Below, piece by piece: positions 27,386 through 36,749 of a stretch of 56,384 bases of DNA. The DNA comes from an uncultured Dorea sp. (GTDB lineage: Bacteria; Bacillota; Clostridia; Lachnospirales; Lachnospiraceae). A model generated the notes under the pieces. That model was given only the letters and a program-made list of their open reading frames with translations, did not search any database and was not told the DNA's origin. The stretch lies in assembly GCA_947652615.1 (NCBI GenBank), contig CANTDX010000018.1:1-56384 (forward strand). The letters are read 5' to 3'. The position numbers and the translations under genes were made by a program. Positions within the stretch are counted from its first letter, which is position 1. The number at the start of each line of letters is the position of its first letter.

Positions 27386-27691
27386 TTATTCTGCTGCCGC
27401 CTTCTCCACCTGGGCAATCGCCGCCTTCTGCATCGGAATACGGCAATTCCGGTTGCTTCCAAATTCAACGATCACATCGCTGTCGCTGATGTCGATGATC
27501 ACTCCGTAAAAACCGCTTGTAGTAAGCACAGTATCCCCCACTTCTATGTCGGCGATCATGGCCTGGATCCTCTTCTGTTCCTTCTTCTGCGGTCTCATGA
27601 AAATAAAGTAAAAGCCGCCAAAAATAACTGCATATACAACGATCAGTAATGCCCAGCTTCCTCCTGCGCTCTGCGTAGCTAATGCGTACAT
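27386..27691 (-). CDS. yajC: Preprotein translocase accessory subunit YajC
   Basis: A 101-residue protein with one membrane segment (residues ~12-32), then RPQKKEQKRIQAMIADIEVGDTV and TTSGFYGVI, the family signature. It associates with SecDF-YidC at the translocon. The start at 27691 follows TAGGAGGAAGG; a longer frame to 27742 crosses the -10 region. The order tgt-yajC is conserved in many bacteria, but here yajC also has its own promoter (27734-27762) and a 145-bp gap from tgt. The C terminus is Ala/Glu-rich. Confidence 0.95.
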   Translation of the reverse strand: MYALATQSAGGSWALLIVVYAVIFGGFYFIFMRPQKKEQKRIQAMIADIEVGDTVLTTSGFYGVIIDISDSDVIVEFGSNRNCRIPMQKAAIAQVEKAAAE

Positions 27692-27733
27692 AATCCTTCC
27701 TCCTATAAATATCTGTAATAAAACACTGTTCCT

Positions 27734-27762
27734 ATCATACACAATAATCCGTCATTCATCAA
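27734..27762 (-). promoter_or_regulatory. Predicted promoter of yajC
   Basis: On the reverse strand TTGATG (27757-27762), 17 bp, TATGAT (27734-27739), about 40 bp before the ATG at 27691. Confidence 0.55.
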
Positions 27763-27836
27763 GCAATTTCGGTTTATTTTATATTCTTTTTCGAATCTCG
27801 GCGCAACAGCTTTGGCAAGCCGCTCTGTCATATGCT

Positions 27837-28964
27837 TCACATCCCCTGCATTCCCGCAAGCTTCCCTGCCTTATATTCCTGATAGTTCCCTTCGTCGATC
27901 GCCTGACGGATCTCCTCCATCATCGTATTGTAGAAATATAGATTATGGAGCACACACAGCCTCATGCCCAGCATCTCCTTCGCCTTCAGCAGATGTCTGA
28001 TGTACGCCCTGGAATAGGTTCTGCACGCCGGACACTGACAGCCCTCCTCGATCGGGCCCTCATCCAGCTCATACTTCGCATTGAACAGATTGAGCTTCCC
28101 CTGGTTGGTATACACATGCCCGTGCCGTCCGTTGCGGCTCGGATATACACAATCGAAGAAGTCCACTCCCCGCTCCACAGCCTCCAGGATATTGGCGGGA
28201 GTTCCCACTCCCATCAGATAGACCGGCTTATTCACCGGGAGATGCGGCACCACCGCATCCAGGATCCGATACATATCCTCATGTGATTCCCCAACCGCCA
28301 AACCACCGATTGCATACCCGTCAAGGTCAAGCTCCCCAATCTGCTGCGCATGGCGGATACGGATATCCTCATAGATGCCGCCCTGGTTGATCCCAAATAA
28401 CATCTGCTTGGGGTTGATGGTGTCCGGAAGCTGGTTCAGGCGCTCCATCTCAGCCTTGCAGCGGACAAGCCACCTTGCCGTCCTCTCCACGGAATTCTCG
28501 ATATAATCCCTGTCCGCCACGCTGGACGGACACTCGTCAAACGCCATAGCGATGGTGGACGCCAGATTCGACTGGATCCGCATACTCTCCTCCGGTCCCA
28601 TGAATATCTTACGCCCGTCGATGTGAGAGTTAAAATATACCCCCTCTTCCCTGATCCTTCTTAAGCCTGCCAGCGAGAAGACCTGGAACCCTCCCGAATC
28701 CGTCAGGATCGGCTTGTCCCAGACCATAAACTTATGAAGCCCTCCTAGCTTCTTCACCACCTCATCGCCCGGACGGACATGAAGATGGTAAGTGTTGGAA
28801 AGCTCCACCTGCGTCTTTATCTCCTGAAGATCCGTTGTAGACACGGCGCCCTTGATGGCCGCCGCAGTTCCCACATTCATAAATACAGGGGTCTCAACGA
28901 CCCCGTGTACTGTATGCAATCTTCCTCTTTTGGCAAGGCCGTCTCTTTTTAATAATTCATACAT
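27837..28964 (-). CDS. tgt: Queuine tRNA-ribosyltransferase (tRNA-guanine transglycosylase)
   Basis: A 375-residue enzyme that exchanges guanine-34 of GUN-anticodon tRNAs for a queuosine precursor. It shows DSGGFQVFSL, the nucleophile region FDCVYPSRNGRHGHVYT and the zinc site CQCPACRTYSRAYIRHL with a later histidine. All expected residues are intact. The start has ATGAGGAGAAGG upstream and lies 22 bp after the L,D-transpeptidase gene, so it is probably cotranscribed with it. Queuosine synthesis genes are not present here. Confidence 0.97.
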   Translation of the reverse strand: MYELLKRDGLAKRGRLHTVHGVVETPVFMNVGTAAAIKGAVSTTDLQEIKTQVELSNTYHLHVRPGDEVVKKLGGLHKFMVWDKPILTDSGGFQVFSLAGLRRIREEGVYFNSHIDGRKIFMGPEESMRIQSNLASTIAMAFDECPSSVADRDYIENSVERTARWLVRCKAEMERLNQLPDTINPKQMLFGINQGGIYEDIRIRHAQQIGELDLDGYAIGGLAVGESHEDMYRILDAVVPHLPVNKPVYLMGVGTPANILEAVERGVDFFDCVYPSRNGRHGHVYTNQGKLNLFNAKYELDEGPIEEGCQCPACRTYSRAYIRHLLKAKEMLGMRLCVLHNLYFYNTMMEEIRQAIDEGNYQEYKAGKLAGMQGM

Positions 28965-28985
28965 GGCCTTCTCCTCATTTACTTC

Positions 28986-30932
28986 TTAATAATGGCACAC
29001 AACCGGAACCCCCGCGGAGATCAGATTATACAACTGCCCCGCGACGTCATACGGCAGGTTCACGCACCCATGGGAACCATGAGTCTGGTAACGGCTTCCT
29101 CCAAATGACGACTGCCATGTCGCATCATGGAACCCGATCCCCCCGTTAAACGGCATCCAATACTTCACCGGCGTCTCATACTCATACGTGCCGTCCGGCT
29201 TCTTCGTGCCCCTAAGTGTCTGGTCCAGCGCCTTATATGCCAGCGTATACACTCCCTGAGGCGTGGCGTTCCCTCTGTTCGGATTACCCGTAACACAAGG
29301 GGACTGCAGCACCACCTGTCCGTTCTGGATAAAATAAATATGCTGTGCCGACAGATCGACCTCCGCATAAGTACCTCCCACGTCATTGCCTGCATGGCTG
29401 GCCGCACGGCTGGCGTAATTCGCCTCCCTTGTCACAGTCTCACCGTTCTGGATGTTGGCGATCAACGCATTATACTCCGCTTCCTGATCGATCAGCCATC
29501 CGTAACTGCCGCCCTCCACCGTCACGACATTCCCTGTAGCCGTCGTAAAGTTCCTTGGCCGCCCCTTGGTATTATACTTATCAGCCAGGGATTGAACATA
29601 CGCCCTGACCTGCGCTTCATCGAACGTCACGTTCATATCGCCGTCAACCCTGACCCACTGGGAGATCACCGACGCGTCCACGACTTCCGTATTCGGATTG
29701 AAATCATAAGTAATGTTCGCACGGAGATAACTGTTCATCGCGTCCTTCGCCGCCAGTACCTCCGGTGAGTCCGACTTAAATCTCGGCATCACATAGCATC
29801 CCGTATCCGACAGATTCAGCGTCGGCTGGAATCCATTGATCGCCTCCGCGATCTTCGCGTTGAATACTTCCGAATTGATCTGTGTCCCGACCACCTCCGG
29901 CACCACCCCGAACTGTCCTTCCTGGAATTCCGGACGGGCATCCACAGGAGGCGTCTGATTCTCCGGGTTCATACAATTAAGGCCCGCAGTCACCGCCGCA
30001 AGCGCCGCTTCATCATACTTCACACCGATCTTGGAATCGATCTTCGGATGCTCCCAGATAGACTTCGGCCACAGAAGATTATCCTGATCCTCCATAAGCT
30101 TCTCAAGCTGCTCCCCGGCAATATATTCTATCGCAATATCATCGCCGTTGATCTGCTCTTTGCTGCCGTCAGACTCTTCAAGAGTCAGGGTATAATCTGA
30201 CACCTGCTTCTTCATATAGGCTTCTACCTGCTCCACATCCTTAAAAGCAAAATCCATCCCGTTGATCTCTGTAAAGAACAGAAAATGGCTGCTAAAATAC
30301 ACCGCAAATCCTGCATATACCAGCACCAACAGGCCGATCACGCTTCCAAGTGCGATCAACGCTATCTTCGCTCCCTTATTCTTCTTACTCTTCTTTCCCA
30401 TCTCATCCTCTTTGTAATCGTCGAAATCTTCCATCCTCTTCTCCCTGCGTCTCCTCCTACTGCCAGTCTGATCTGTCTCAAAACCAATCTCTGGCATATC
30501 CTCCTCCAGAGACTCGTTCTTCACACTTCTGCCGGGTTCTTCCTCTAAAGATCTCTTCTTCTTGCTGCTCTTTGCTGCTCCTTCTTTCTGGACCTCGCTC
30601 TTCCTTCGCTTCCTCTGTCCCTCATCCAAAGGGTTCTTCTCTTCCTGTACCTTCTTCTTGCGGGGGCTGCCGCCATTGGGCCCCTTCCCGCTCTTCTTAC
30701 GTTCTATAGAATCATCAGATAAAGATTCTCCTGTCTTTCGCTTCTTAGGTTCACCCGTCTGCGGCTTCCTTCTGACAGCCTTCGAAGAATCTCCCTCCCT
30801 CTTCTTCAGGGTCTTAGATGTTCCGTCTGCTCCAGAAATATGGTCATGAGAAGATATATCAGCGCCGTCAGGGCGCACTTTACGAGCCTTCTTTTTACGT
30901 GGAATTTCATAATCTTCATCCCTGTTACTCAT
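28986..30932 (-). CDS. L,D-transpeptidase with long charged cytoplasmic tail
   Basis: A 648-residue type II membrane protein. Residues 1-188 are extremely charged (many KKK/RRR and Glu/Asp/Ser stretches) and likely disordered in the cytoplasm. Residues 189-213 are a membrane segment. Residues ~220-500 hold two putative peptidoglycan-binding (PG_binding_4-like) domains. Residues ~520-648 are the YkuD domain with the catalytic motif HGSHGCVNLP (C623, H621). It should form 3-3 cross-links, or other L,D-peptide bonds, in peptidoglycan outside the membrane. The order suggests an operon with tgt, 22 bp downstream. The cytoplasmic tail is unusually long for this family. Confidence 0.9.
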   Translation of the reverse strand: MSNRDEDYEIPRKKKARKVRPDGADISSHDHISGADGTSKTLKKREGDSSKAVRRKPQTGEPKKRKTGESLSDDSIERKKSGKGPNGGSPRKKKVQEEKNPLDEGQRKRRKSEVQKEGAAKSSKKKRSLEEEPGRSVKNESLEEDMPEIGFETDQTGSRRRRREKRMEDFDDYKEDEMGKKSKKNKGAKIALIALGSVIGLLVLVYAGFAVYFSSHFLFFTEINGMDFAFKDVEQVEAYMKKQVSDYTLTLEESDGSKEQINGDDIAIEYIAGEQLEKLMEDQDNLLWPKSIWEHPKIDSKIGVKYDEAALAAVTAGLNCMNPENQTPPVDARPEFQEGQFGVVPEVVGTQINSEVFNAKIAEAINGFQPTLNLSDTGCYVMPRFKSDSPEVLAAKDAMNSYLRANITYDFNPNTEVVDASVISQWVRVDGDMNVTFDEAQVRAYVQSLADKYNTKGRPRNFTTATGNVVTVEGGSYGWLIDQEAEYNALIANIQNGETVTREANYASRAASHAGNDVGGTYAEVDLSAQHIYFIQNGQVVLQSPCVTGNPNRGNATPQGVYTLAYKALDQTLRGTKKPDGTYEYETPVKYWMPFNGGIGFHDATWQSSFGGSRYQTHGSHGCVNLPYDVAGQLYNLISAGVPVVCHY

Positions 30933-31149
30933 TAACCTTACTCCTCTGAAAAATTTTCACACTTATACATTATAATATGCATATATTCAAAAGTACAGGA
31001 AAATCAACGAAAAAAATAATGAAGATTTCCTGAAGTTATTGCATCTTTATTACAAATATATTACAACTACTTCTTTCTTTTCTCTTCCATGTAACAAGAG
31101 TATATGCTAAAATATTCCAAACTAAAACTTAAGAAGGAGACTTTCATCT

Positions 31150-32265
31150 ATGGCTGGATCAACTTATGGAACATCATTTACCGTCACCACCTGGGGAGAA
31201 TCCCACGGGCCGGCGATCGGCACCGTCATCGACGGCTGCCCCGCCGGACTTGCCCTGTCCGAAGAAGATATACAGAGATTCTTAGACCGCAGGAAACCCG
31301 GTCAAAACAAATATACTACCGCAAGAAATGAATCTGACAAGATAGAGATCCTCTCCGGCGTCTTCGAAGGGAAGACCACCGGCACTCCCATCTCCCTTAC
31401 GATCCGCAATCAGGATCAGCGCTCGCGGGATTACGGCAGGATCAAGGAATGTTACCGTCCGGGACATGCCGACTACACCTTCGACGCCAAATACGGATTC
31501 CGGGACTACCGGGGAGGCGGCAGATCTTCCGGAAGAGAGACCATCGGACGTGTCGCCGCCGGCGCCGTGGCATCTAAGCTTCTATCGCAGCTTGGCATCC
31601 GCGTCACCGCTTATACCAAGGCGATCGGCAAGATCGAAGTGCCGGAATCTGAATATGACTACGGGTGTATCCTAGCCAATCCTCTGTATATGCCCAATAA
31701 CAGATACGCCGAAGCTGCCGCTGATTATCTGGACTGCTGCCTTCATAACCAGGACTCCTCCGGCGGTATGATCGAATGTGTGATTGACGGTATGCCTGCC
31801 GGAATCGGTGAACCCATATTCGGCAAGCTGGATGCGAACCTTGCCAGGGCCGTGATGTCCATCGGCGCCGTGAAAGGCGTGGAGATCGGCGATGGTTTCT
31901 CGGTTGCCCGCGCAACAGGCAGTTCGAATAACGACGCGTTCTATGCCAGCGAAGGACAGATCGCGAAGAAGACCAATCATGCCGGCGGAATCCTTGGCGG
32001 CATAAGCGACGGCAGCCAGATCATCCTTCGGGCCGCCGTAAAGCCCACCCCTTCCATCTCGCAGGAGCAGGAAACGGTGGACCAGAACGGTAAGAACACA
32101 AGCCTTATCATTACCGGCCGCCATGACCCGGTGATCGTCCCAAGAGCCGTCGTCGTCGTCGAATCCATGGCGGCAGTCACGGTTGCAGACCTATTGATCA
32201 CGAATCTGTCATCCCGGATGGAATATCTGGAACAAATCTATCAAAGAGAACCTCACGGCCGATAA
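31150..32265 (+). CDS. aroC: Chorismate synthase
   Basis: A 371-residue FMN-dependent enzyme that eliminates phosphate from 5-enolpyruvylshikimate 3-phosphate, the last step of the shikimate pathway. TWGESHGPAIGTVIDGCPAG, GHADYTFDAKYGFRDYRGGGRSSGRETI and the C-terminal RHDPVIVPRAVVVVESM are diagnostic. AAGAAGGAGACTTTC precedes the ATG. It is monocistronic, diverges from the L,D-transpeptidase across a 217-bp A+T-rich gap, and its 3' end overlaps the terminator hairpin at 32244-32286. No other aromatic-pathway gene is present. Confidence 0.97.
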   Translation: MAGSTYGTSFTVTTWGESHGPAIGTVIDGCPAGLALSEEDIQRFLDRRKPGQNKYTTARNESDKIEILSGVFEGKTTGTPISLTIRNQDQRSRDYGRIKECYRPGHADYTFDAKYGFRDYRGGGRSSGRETIGRVAAGAVASKLLSQLGIRVTAYTKAIGKIEVPESEYDYGCILANPLYMPNNRYAEAAADYLDCCLHNQDSSGGMIECVIDGMPAGIGEPIFGKLDANLARAVMSIGAVKGVEIGDGFSVARATGSSNNDAFYASEGQIAKKTNHAGGILGGISDGSQIILRAAVKPTPSISQEQETVDQNGKNTSLIITGRHDPVIVPRAVVVVESMAAVTVADLLITNLSSRMEYLEQIYQREPHGR

Positions 32266-32286
32266 CATCTGCCGTGAGGTTCTCTT
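32244..32286. terminator. Bidirectional terminator between aroC and the module 2 permease
   Basis: A perfect 16-bp inverted repeat, AAGAGAACCTCACGGC (32244-32259) with 32271-32286, and an 11-nt loop. It includes the last codons and stop of aroC and lies 14 bp from the convergent permease stop codon. Confidence 0.8.
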
Positions 32287-32299
32287 AAAGCAGTAGCCT

Positions 32300-34645
32300 C
32301 TACTCTCCGGCAAGCAGCGTTCTTGGAACGATCTTTCTGATGCGAAGCGACAGCAGGCATGCGATCCCAAAGGTGAATAAAATTAGCCCCAGGCCTGCCG
32401 CCGTGACGAAGCCGGCCGGAACGATGAAGGTGCATTTTACAATGCCGATCCCCTTCAAGAAAAAGGCGGTCAGAGGATTGATCACAACCGTGCTTATCAT
32501 GATTCCCGCTACCGTGGAAATGACGACTGCAGGCATGAAGCAGAGCGCTGTCTGCAGGATCAGCTGCCCTGTCGTGAATCCGATAGCTTTTAAGATGCCG
32601 TAATCCCGTTTCCTGCTCGTCAGCATCGTCCGGACAAGGAGATACAGCACGAACGCAACGATGATCCCGCTTAATACCAGGATTGCGATCACTATGATCG
32701 TCATCAGCGATACATAGACAGCCGACGATCCTTCCACCACTGCAAGAACATTGATGGACGCGTTGATCTGCTCTCCAAACTGTCTGTTCACCTCTTCATT
32801 AAATGCATCTATATCCGTTCCTTCCGTGAGATTGATATAGTAATTGGCATTCTTAAGCGCACCCATCTGTTCATAACCGGCGCGGGTCAGCAGGCAGTCC
32901 TTCCCCAGATTATTACTGATCTGTGTAAAACCGGAGATGATATATTCTGCTGCTCTCCCTTCCGCACTAAGGGTAATCTCATCCCCCACCTTCAGCCCTC
33001 TCTCACCCGCATATTTTACAGCGATCGCCGTCTCGTTCTCATACCTTGGGAACCTTCCTTCAATACAGACATTCTGATTATTTACAACCGAGAAATCGTC
33101 CGACATGGTTGCCGTCAGCTCAATTCCTCCCTTATGGCGCACTTCCTCCGAGTGATACAGATATACCTTCTCGACGCATCCTTGTTCCCGCATCCACTGC
33201 AGGAATTCATCCTCAGCCCCGCCTCTGACACTGATTCAGGAATCCGCCGTCTCTCCAACGATCAACCGGACAAAAGGCTCCATATCAACGATCATATTCT
33301 CTACCATAACTCCTGAGAAGACCACCACCAGAGAAAGCACCAGCATCGTGATACACACCGTAACATTCTGTTTGATCCCAGAGAGGGTTGTCTTAAGGGC
33401 AAGTGCAGCAGACAGGGGCGCCCGGGTATCTGCAAGCGGAACATGATTGCGCCTGAAATTATGTGTCTGAATCCCCTGGCGCAGTGCAGTGATCGGTTCG
33501 ATCTTCTTGATTCTCCGCGCCGCAAGCCACACCGCAAGTGCAACCACTCCGCCCGCCGTCGCGATCGTGATCACGAAAGGAAGGAACAGGAATCTGACCT
33601 TGTACGGAATCCCGGTCTGCGATATCATCATATCATTGACCGCCGGGAATAACGCATAGGACAGTCCGATTCCGGCAAGCGCCGTAAGCAGCGTAACCCC
33701 CACAAACTGCACCAATAGAGCCTGGATGATCTGCCCGCTCTTGTACCCGATGGCCTTCAGCGCACCTAAGTTCTTCATATTCTCCTGGATATAATGGATT
33801 ACGTTGGAGGATATCACAACTAACGCGATCAGCATAACCAGGAATGCCATTGCACTGACGATCCCTGCACAGATCATCTGTGAGATGTATCTGGAAGAAG
33901 ATACCAGCGTATAAGAATTACTCAGCGTCCGGATATCCGGATACTGCAAAGACACCGCATTCTTAAGCGAGGCTTCATAATCTTCACTTTCTGTTCTGTC
34001 ACGGAGCCGTACCGACACCAGCATCGATCTGGGCGCGTATCCCTTCTCTTCGAGCTCCTGATACAGATCCTCTGTGAGTAACAGGGCGCTCATACTGCAA
34101 TTATGAGAGCCCGCCATAACGCTGTTCAGGAATCCGCATACCGTATAGCTTACCTCATTGTTCCCGATTGTCATATGGATCCTGTCTCCCACCGAATAGC
34201 CGTGCCCCATGCCATAAATCATAGGAAGGTAAACACCGCTTGTGTATGTTCCCTCTTCCACGATCTCGATCCTTCCGATCTGCCGCTTAAGTGCAGCCTG
34301 TTTTTCGAGGATCACAAAATCCGTATTGACTTCCCCGTCGTTATAGGGGAAGTCCCCCACCATGGACAGCACTTCATCTATACAGTATTCGGCTGCGGTT
34401 TCGTCTTTTTCGATCGTCTCCCTGACATATTCCTTAAGCCCGTCTGCTTCGCTGTTCAGCAACAAGGTCACATGCTCGGCGTTGAGCCTGTCGTGACAGC
34501 GGTCGAAATTACTCTTATAATCCATGTCCAGTATCAGCCACAGATTCAGCATGGCCGACGCAGCCAGAAGCAGCACAAGGATCACCGCCGTCTGCCCCTT
34601 CGATCTGCAAAGATTAGCACGTGCGATCAGCAAACTTCTTCTCAT
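32300..34645 (-). pseudogene. FtsX-type ABC permease interrupted by an in-frame TGA (module 2)
   Basis: Read through, this is one ~780-residue permease with two FtsX-like halves: a membrane anchor, an extracellular domain and three helices, then a fourth helix, a second extracellular domain and three C-terminal helices. It is split by a TGA at 33236-33238. The first open part ends ...IVGETADS. The sequence then continues in the same frame with ISVRGGAEDEFLQWMREQGCVEKV to the C-terminal half (ATG at 33193). No frameshift is needed. The N-terminal start at 34645 (MRRSLLIARANL) has GGGGTGG upstream and nearly abuts the ATPase stop. The second half has no good ribosome binding site. It is probably inactivated by a point mutation, unless the stop is read through or a sequencing error. 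Confidence 0.8.
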
Positions 34646-34646
34646 G

Positions 34647-35405
34647 CTACCACCCCATTTCCGCAAGAAATGCCGACAGCTCTTCATGCCGCTTCCTGTC
34701 TCCGTGTACATACCTTCCCAGATCACATTCTCCCAGGATCACTCCGTCCTTCAGATACAGGATGCGGTTGCCGCGGCGCGCCGAACGCATATCGTGGGTC
34801 ACCATAACCACACTCTGTCCCTGTTCGTTAAATCTCGTAAGCGTATCGAGGACGTTAAGCCCCGTCTTAGAATTCAGCGCACCCGTGGGTTCATCCGCAA
34901 ACAGGATCTCCGGAGAATTCATCAGCGCACGGACGATTCCCACCCGCTGTGCTTCCCCGCCGGAGATCTGAGTCGGGAACTTTTGCTGTGTCTCCTGGGA
35001 GATCCCCACCGCCTCGAATAATTCCTCCGCACGCCTGATCAACGCCTTCTTATCCTTATTCACGAGCATCCCCGCCGCCAGTACATTGTCCATGATACTC
35101 ATACCGTCGATCAGATAGATCTGCTGGAATACGAAACCGCAATGCCTGCGCCTGAACACCGCAAGTCCATCCTGACTCAGATCCGATATATCCTCGTCTT
35201 CGAATGTGATCGTGCCAAGCGTCGGCGTATCCATCCCTGAGAGGGCATACAAAAGTGTTGACTTCCCCGCGCCGCTCGCGCCCATAATCACGGTAAAATC
35301 GCCCCTGTAAAGTGTAAGATCAATATTCCGAAGAACATGCTGCAGCGCCCCGCCGCTTGAGAATGATTTGCTCAGACTGTCCGTCTTTAATAATATTTCC
35401 TTCAT
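34647..35405 (-). CDS. ABC transporter ATPase, MacB/LolD type (module 2)
   Basis: A 252-residue ATPase with Walker A GASGAGKST, signature SGGEAQRVGIVRA, Walker B ILFADEPTGALN and the H-loop VTHDMRSA. This type works with FtsX-like permeases in peptide export or in resistance modules of the BceAB kind. It lies 79 bp after the kinase gene behind a repeat-containing promoter region (35434-35489), and its stop nearly overlaps the permease start. If the permease is dead, this ATPase would lack its partner. Confidence 0.92.
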   Translation of the reverse strand: MKEILLKTDSLSKSFSSGGALQHVLRNIDLTLYRGDFTVIMGASGAGKSTLLYALSGMDTPTLGTITFEDEDISDLSQDGLAVFRRRHCGFVFQQIYLIDGMSIMDNVLAAGMLVNKDKKALIRRAEELFEAVGISQETQQKFPTQISGGEAQRVGIVRALMNSPEILFADEPTGALNSKTGLNVLDTLTRFNEQGQSVVMVTHDMRSARRGNRILYLKDGVILGECDLGRYVHGDRKRHEELSAFLAEMGW

Positions 35406-35433
35406 ACTGTAAACCTCCCTTCTAACACCTCCT

Positions 35434-35489
35434 ATCTTATCCTTCTAATTCTTAAATGCCTTTAGGCAATCCTTAAATATTCCTTAAAT
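35434..35489 (-). promoter_or_regulatory. Tandem 11-bp repeats and -10 for the module 2 transporter
   Basis: On the reverse strand ATTTAAGGAAT (35479-35489) is followed directly by ATTTAAGGATT (35468-35478), then GCCTAAAGGC (35458-35467) and ATTTAAGAATT (35447-35457). TTTAAG of the last unit is 11 bp from the -10-like TAAGAT (35434-35439). The first repeat overlaps the kinase stop codon. This looks like a multi-site OmpR-type activator region. Confidence 0.55.
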
Positions 35490-36749
35490 CCTCCCGCTAA
35501 GCCTGATCCTCACCGTCACCTTAAGCCCCTGCCGTCCATTCTCCACAGTAAGCTCTCCCTGCATCTCCTTCATGAAGTAATCCGCCAGGTAGAGCCCAAG
35601 ACCCGCTCCTTCTTTATGCTCTGCATTGCTACCGCGCCTGAACTTCTCTTTCAGCAGCGGAAGTTCATCACTGCCAATGCCTCCTCCGTAATCTTCAATC
35701 TTAACAGCGAGATACCCGTCTTCCCTAACCGTGGATACCTCGATCCCGGTATCCGCGTATTTGTAAGAATTCATGAAAATATTATCAAACACCTGCTGCA
35801 GGCGGAGCCTGTCTGCGTACAGCAGGCAGTCCGGAATGTCTGCAAATGTCCCTCTATTCAGATAATCTGCCCCCTTAAGCATCCCTCCAAGCTCTCTGCT
35901 TTCCATATCCCCAGGAGTTACCGCAAGCTTCTGAAGTTCTTCTAATGTCGCCGTAAACAGATTGGTGACAAGCGAATTGATCTGGTCTGCTTTGGAGATG
36001 ATCTGCCCGTAGTTCCCCTTGTCCTTTTCATTCCCCGTAAGCGCAATCCCCACTTCCGAAACTGCCTTGATACTCGCGACAGGCGTCTTAATATCGTGAG
36101 AAAGCTTCGCCACAAGTTCCTTCTTGCTCTCGTTGGCCTTCGCCTCGGCAAGTCGCGCCTTCTTAAGCTCAGAACGCATCAAGTCGAAGCTCTCCGTAAA
36201 TGCACCAAAGAGATTCTCCCTATCCATCTCAAGCGGAATATCCAGGTTCCCTCCGGCGACCCGCTCGGCAAATTCCTCAAGCTTCCGAAAAGGCCTGATG
36301 ATCCGGCGGTTCAGATAAACCATGTATCCGGCGCAGGCCGCACACTGCAAGATTATGGCAGCCGCCATGATAGCGGCTGCCTTCTGCTTCTGCTCCTTAA
36401 GTATCTGTACACTGTCATTATAGATGATGATCTTTCCAACGATTCCTCCCTGCACTTCAAGATCCAGAATCGTATCCCCATGCGCAGCAGCCGAATTCAC
36501 GCTCTCGCTCAGGCCCCGCCTCGTACAAAACAGAAGCTTCCCATTCTTATCAAGGACCGTATAATCAAGTTCCGTCTTGTTGATGTGTGCCTCCATCCTG
36601 TCCCAGTCTTCCTGAACAGAATGCACCGCTTCATTGATCTTCACAGCATCCTGCAGAAAATCTGAATCATCTGACACGAAGGCAGCAAGAGCTGCAATCT
36701 CTGCCGCAAAGATCACCAACATACTGATCAGGAATATCTGCTTTCTCAT
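35484..36749 (-). CDS. Sensor histidine kinase with HAMP domain (module 2)
   Basis: A 421-residue kinase with two membrane segments (residues ~5-27 and ~125-146) flanking an extracellular domain of about 95 residues. A HAMP domain (~147-200) leads to HisKA with H218 in LSHDIKTPVAS. The HATPase domain has NIFMNSYKYA, EDYGGGIG and GAGLGLYLADY. The presence of a real extracytoplasmic domain distinguishes it from the other three kinases here. Its ATG overlaps the response regulator stop by 4 bp. It should signal to the regulator encoded at 36746-37441. Confidence 0.93.
   Translation of the reverse strand: MRKQIFLISMLVIFAAEIAALAAFVSDDSDFLQDAVKINEAVHSVQEDWDRMEAHINKTELDYTVLDKNGKLLFCTRRGLSESVNSAAAHGDTILDLEVQGGIVGKIIIYNDSVQILKEQKQKAAAIMAAAIILQCAACAGYMVYLNRRIIRPFRKLEEFAERVAGGNLDIPLEMDRENLFGAFTESFDLMRSELKKARLAEAKANESKKELVAKLSHDIKTPVASIKAVSEVGIALTGNEKDKGNYGQIISKADQINSLVTNLFTATLEELQKLAVTPGDMESRELGGMLKGADYLNRGTFADIPDCLLYADRLRLQQVFDNIFMNSYKYADTGIEVSTVREDGYLAVKIEDYGGGIGSDELPLLKEKFRRGSNAEHKEGAGLGLYLADYFMKEMQGELTVENGRQGLKVTVRIRLSGRI

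Noticed and set aside
30969..30974. TATAAT as promoter of the L,D-transpeptidase gene
   Set aside because: The -10 is perfect, but no acceptable -35 is found at 16-18 bp, so I did not list it as a promoter.
33236..33238. Selenocysteine or reassigned TGA
   Set aside because: The permease has no selenoprotein relatives known to me, no SECIS-like hairpin was seen after the codon, and TGA ends other genes here normally. A nonsense mutation is simpler.
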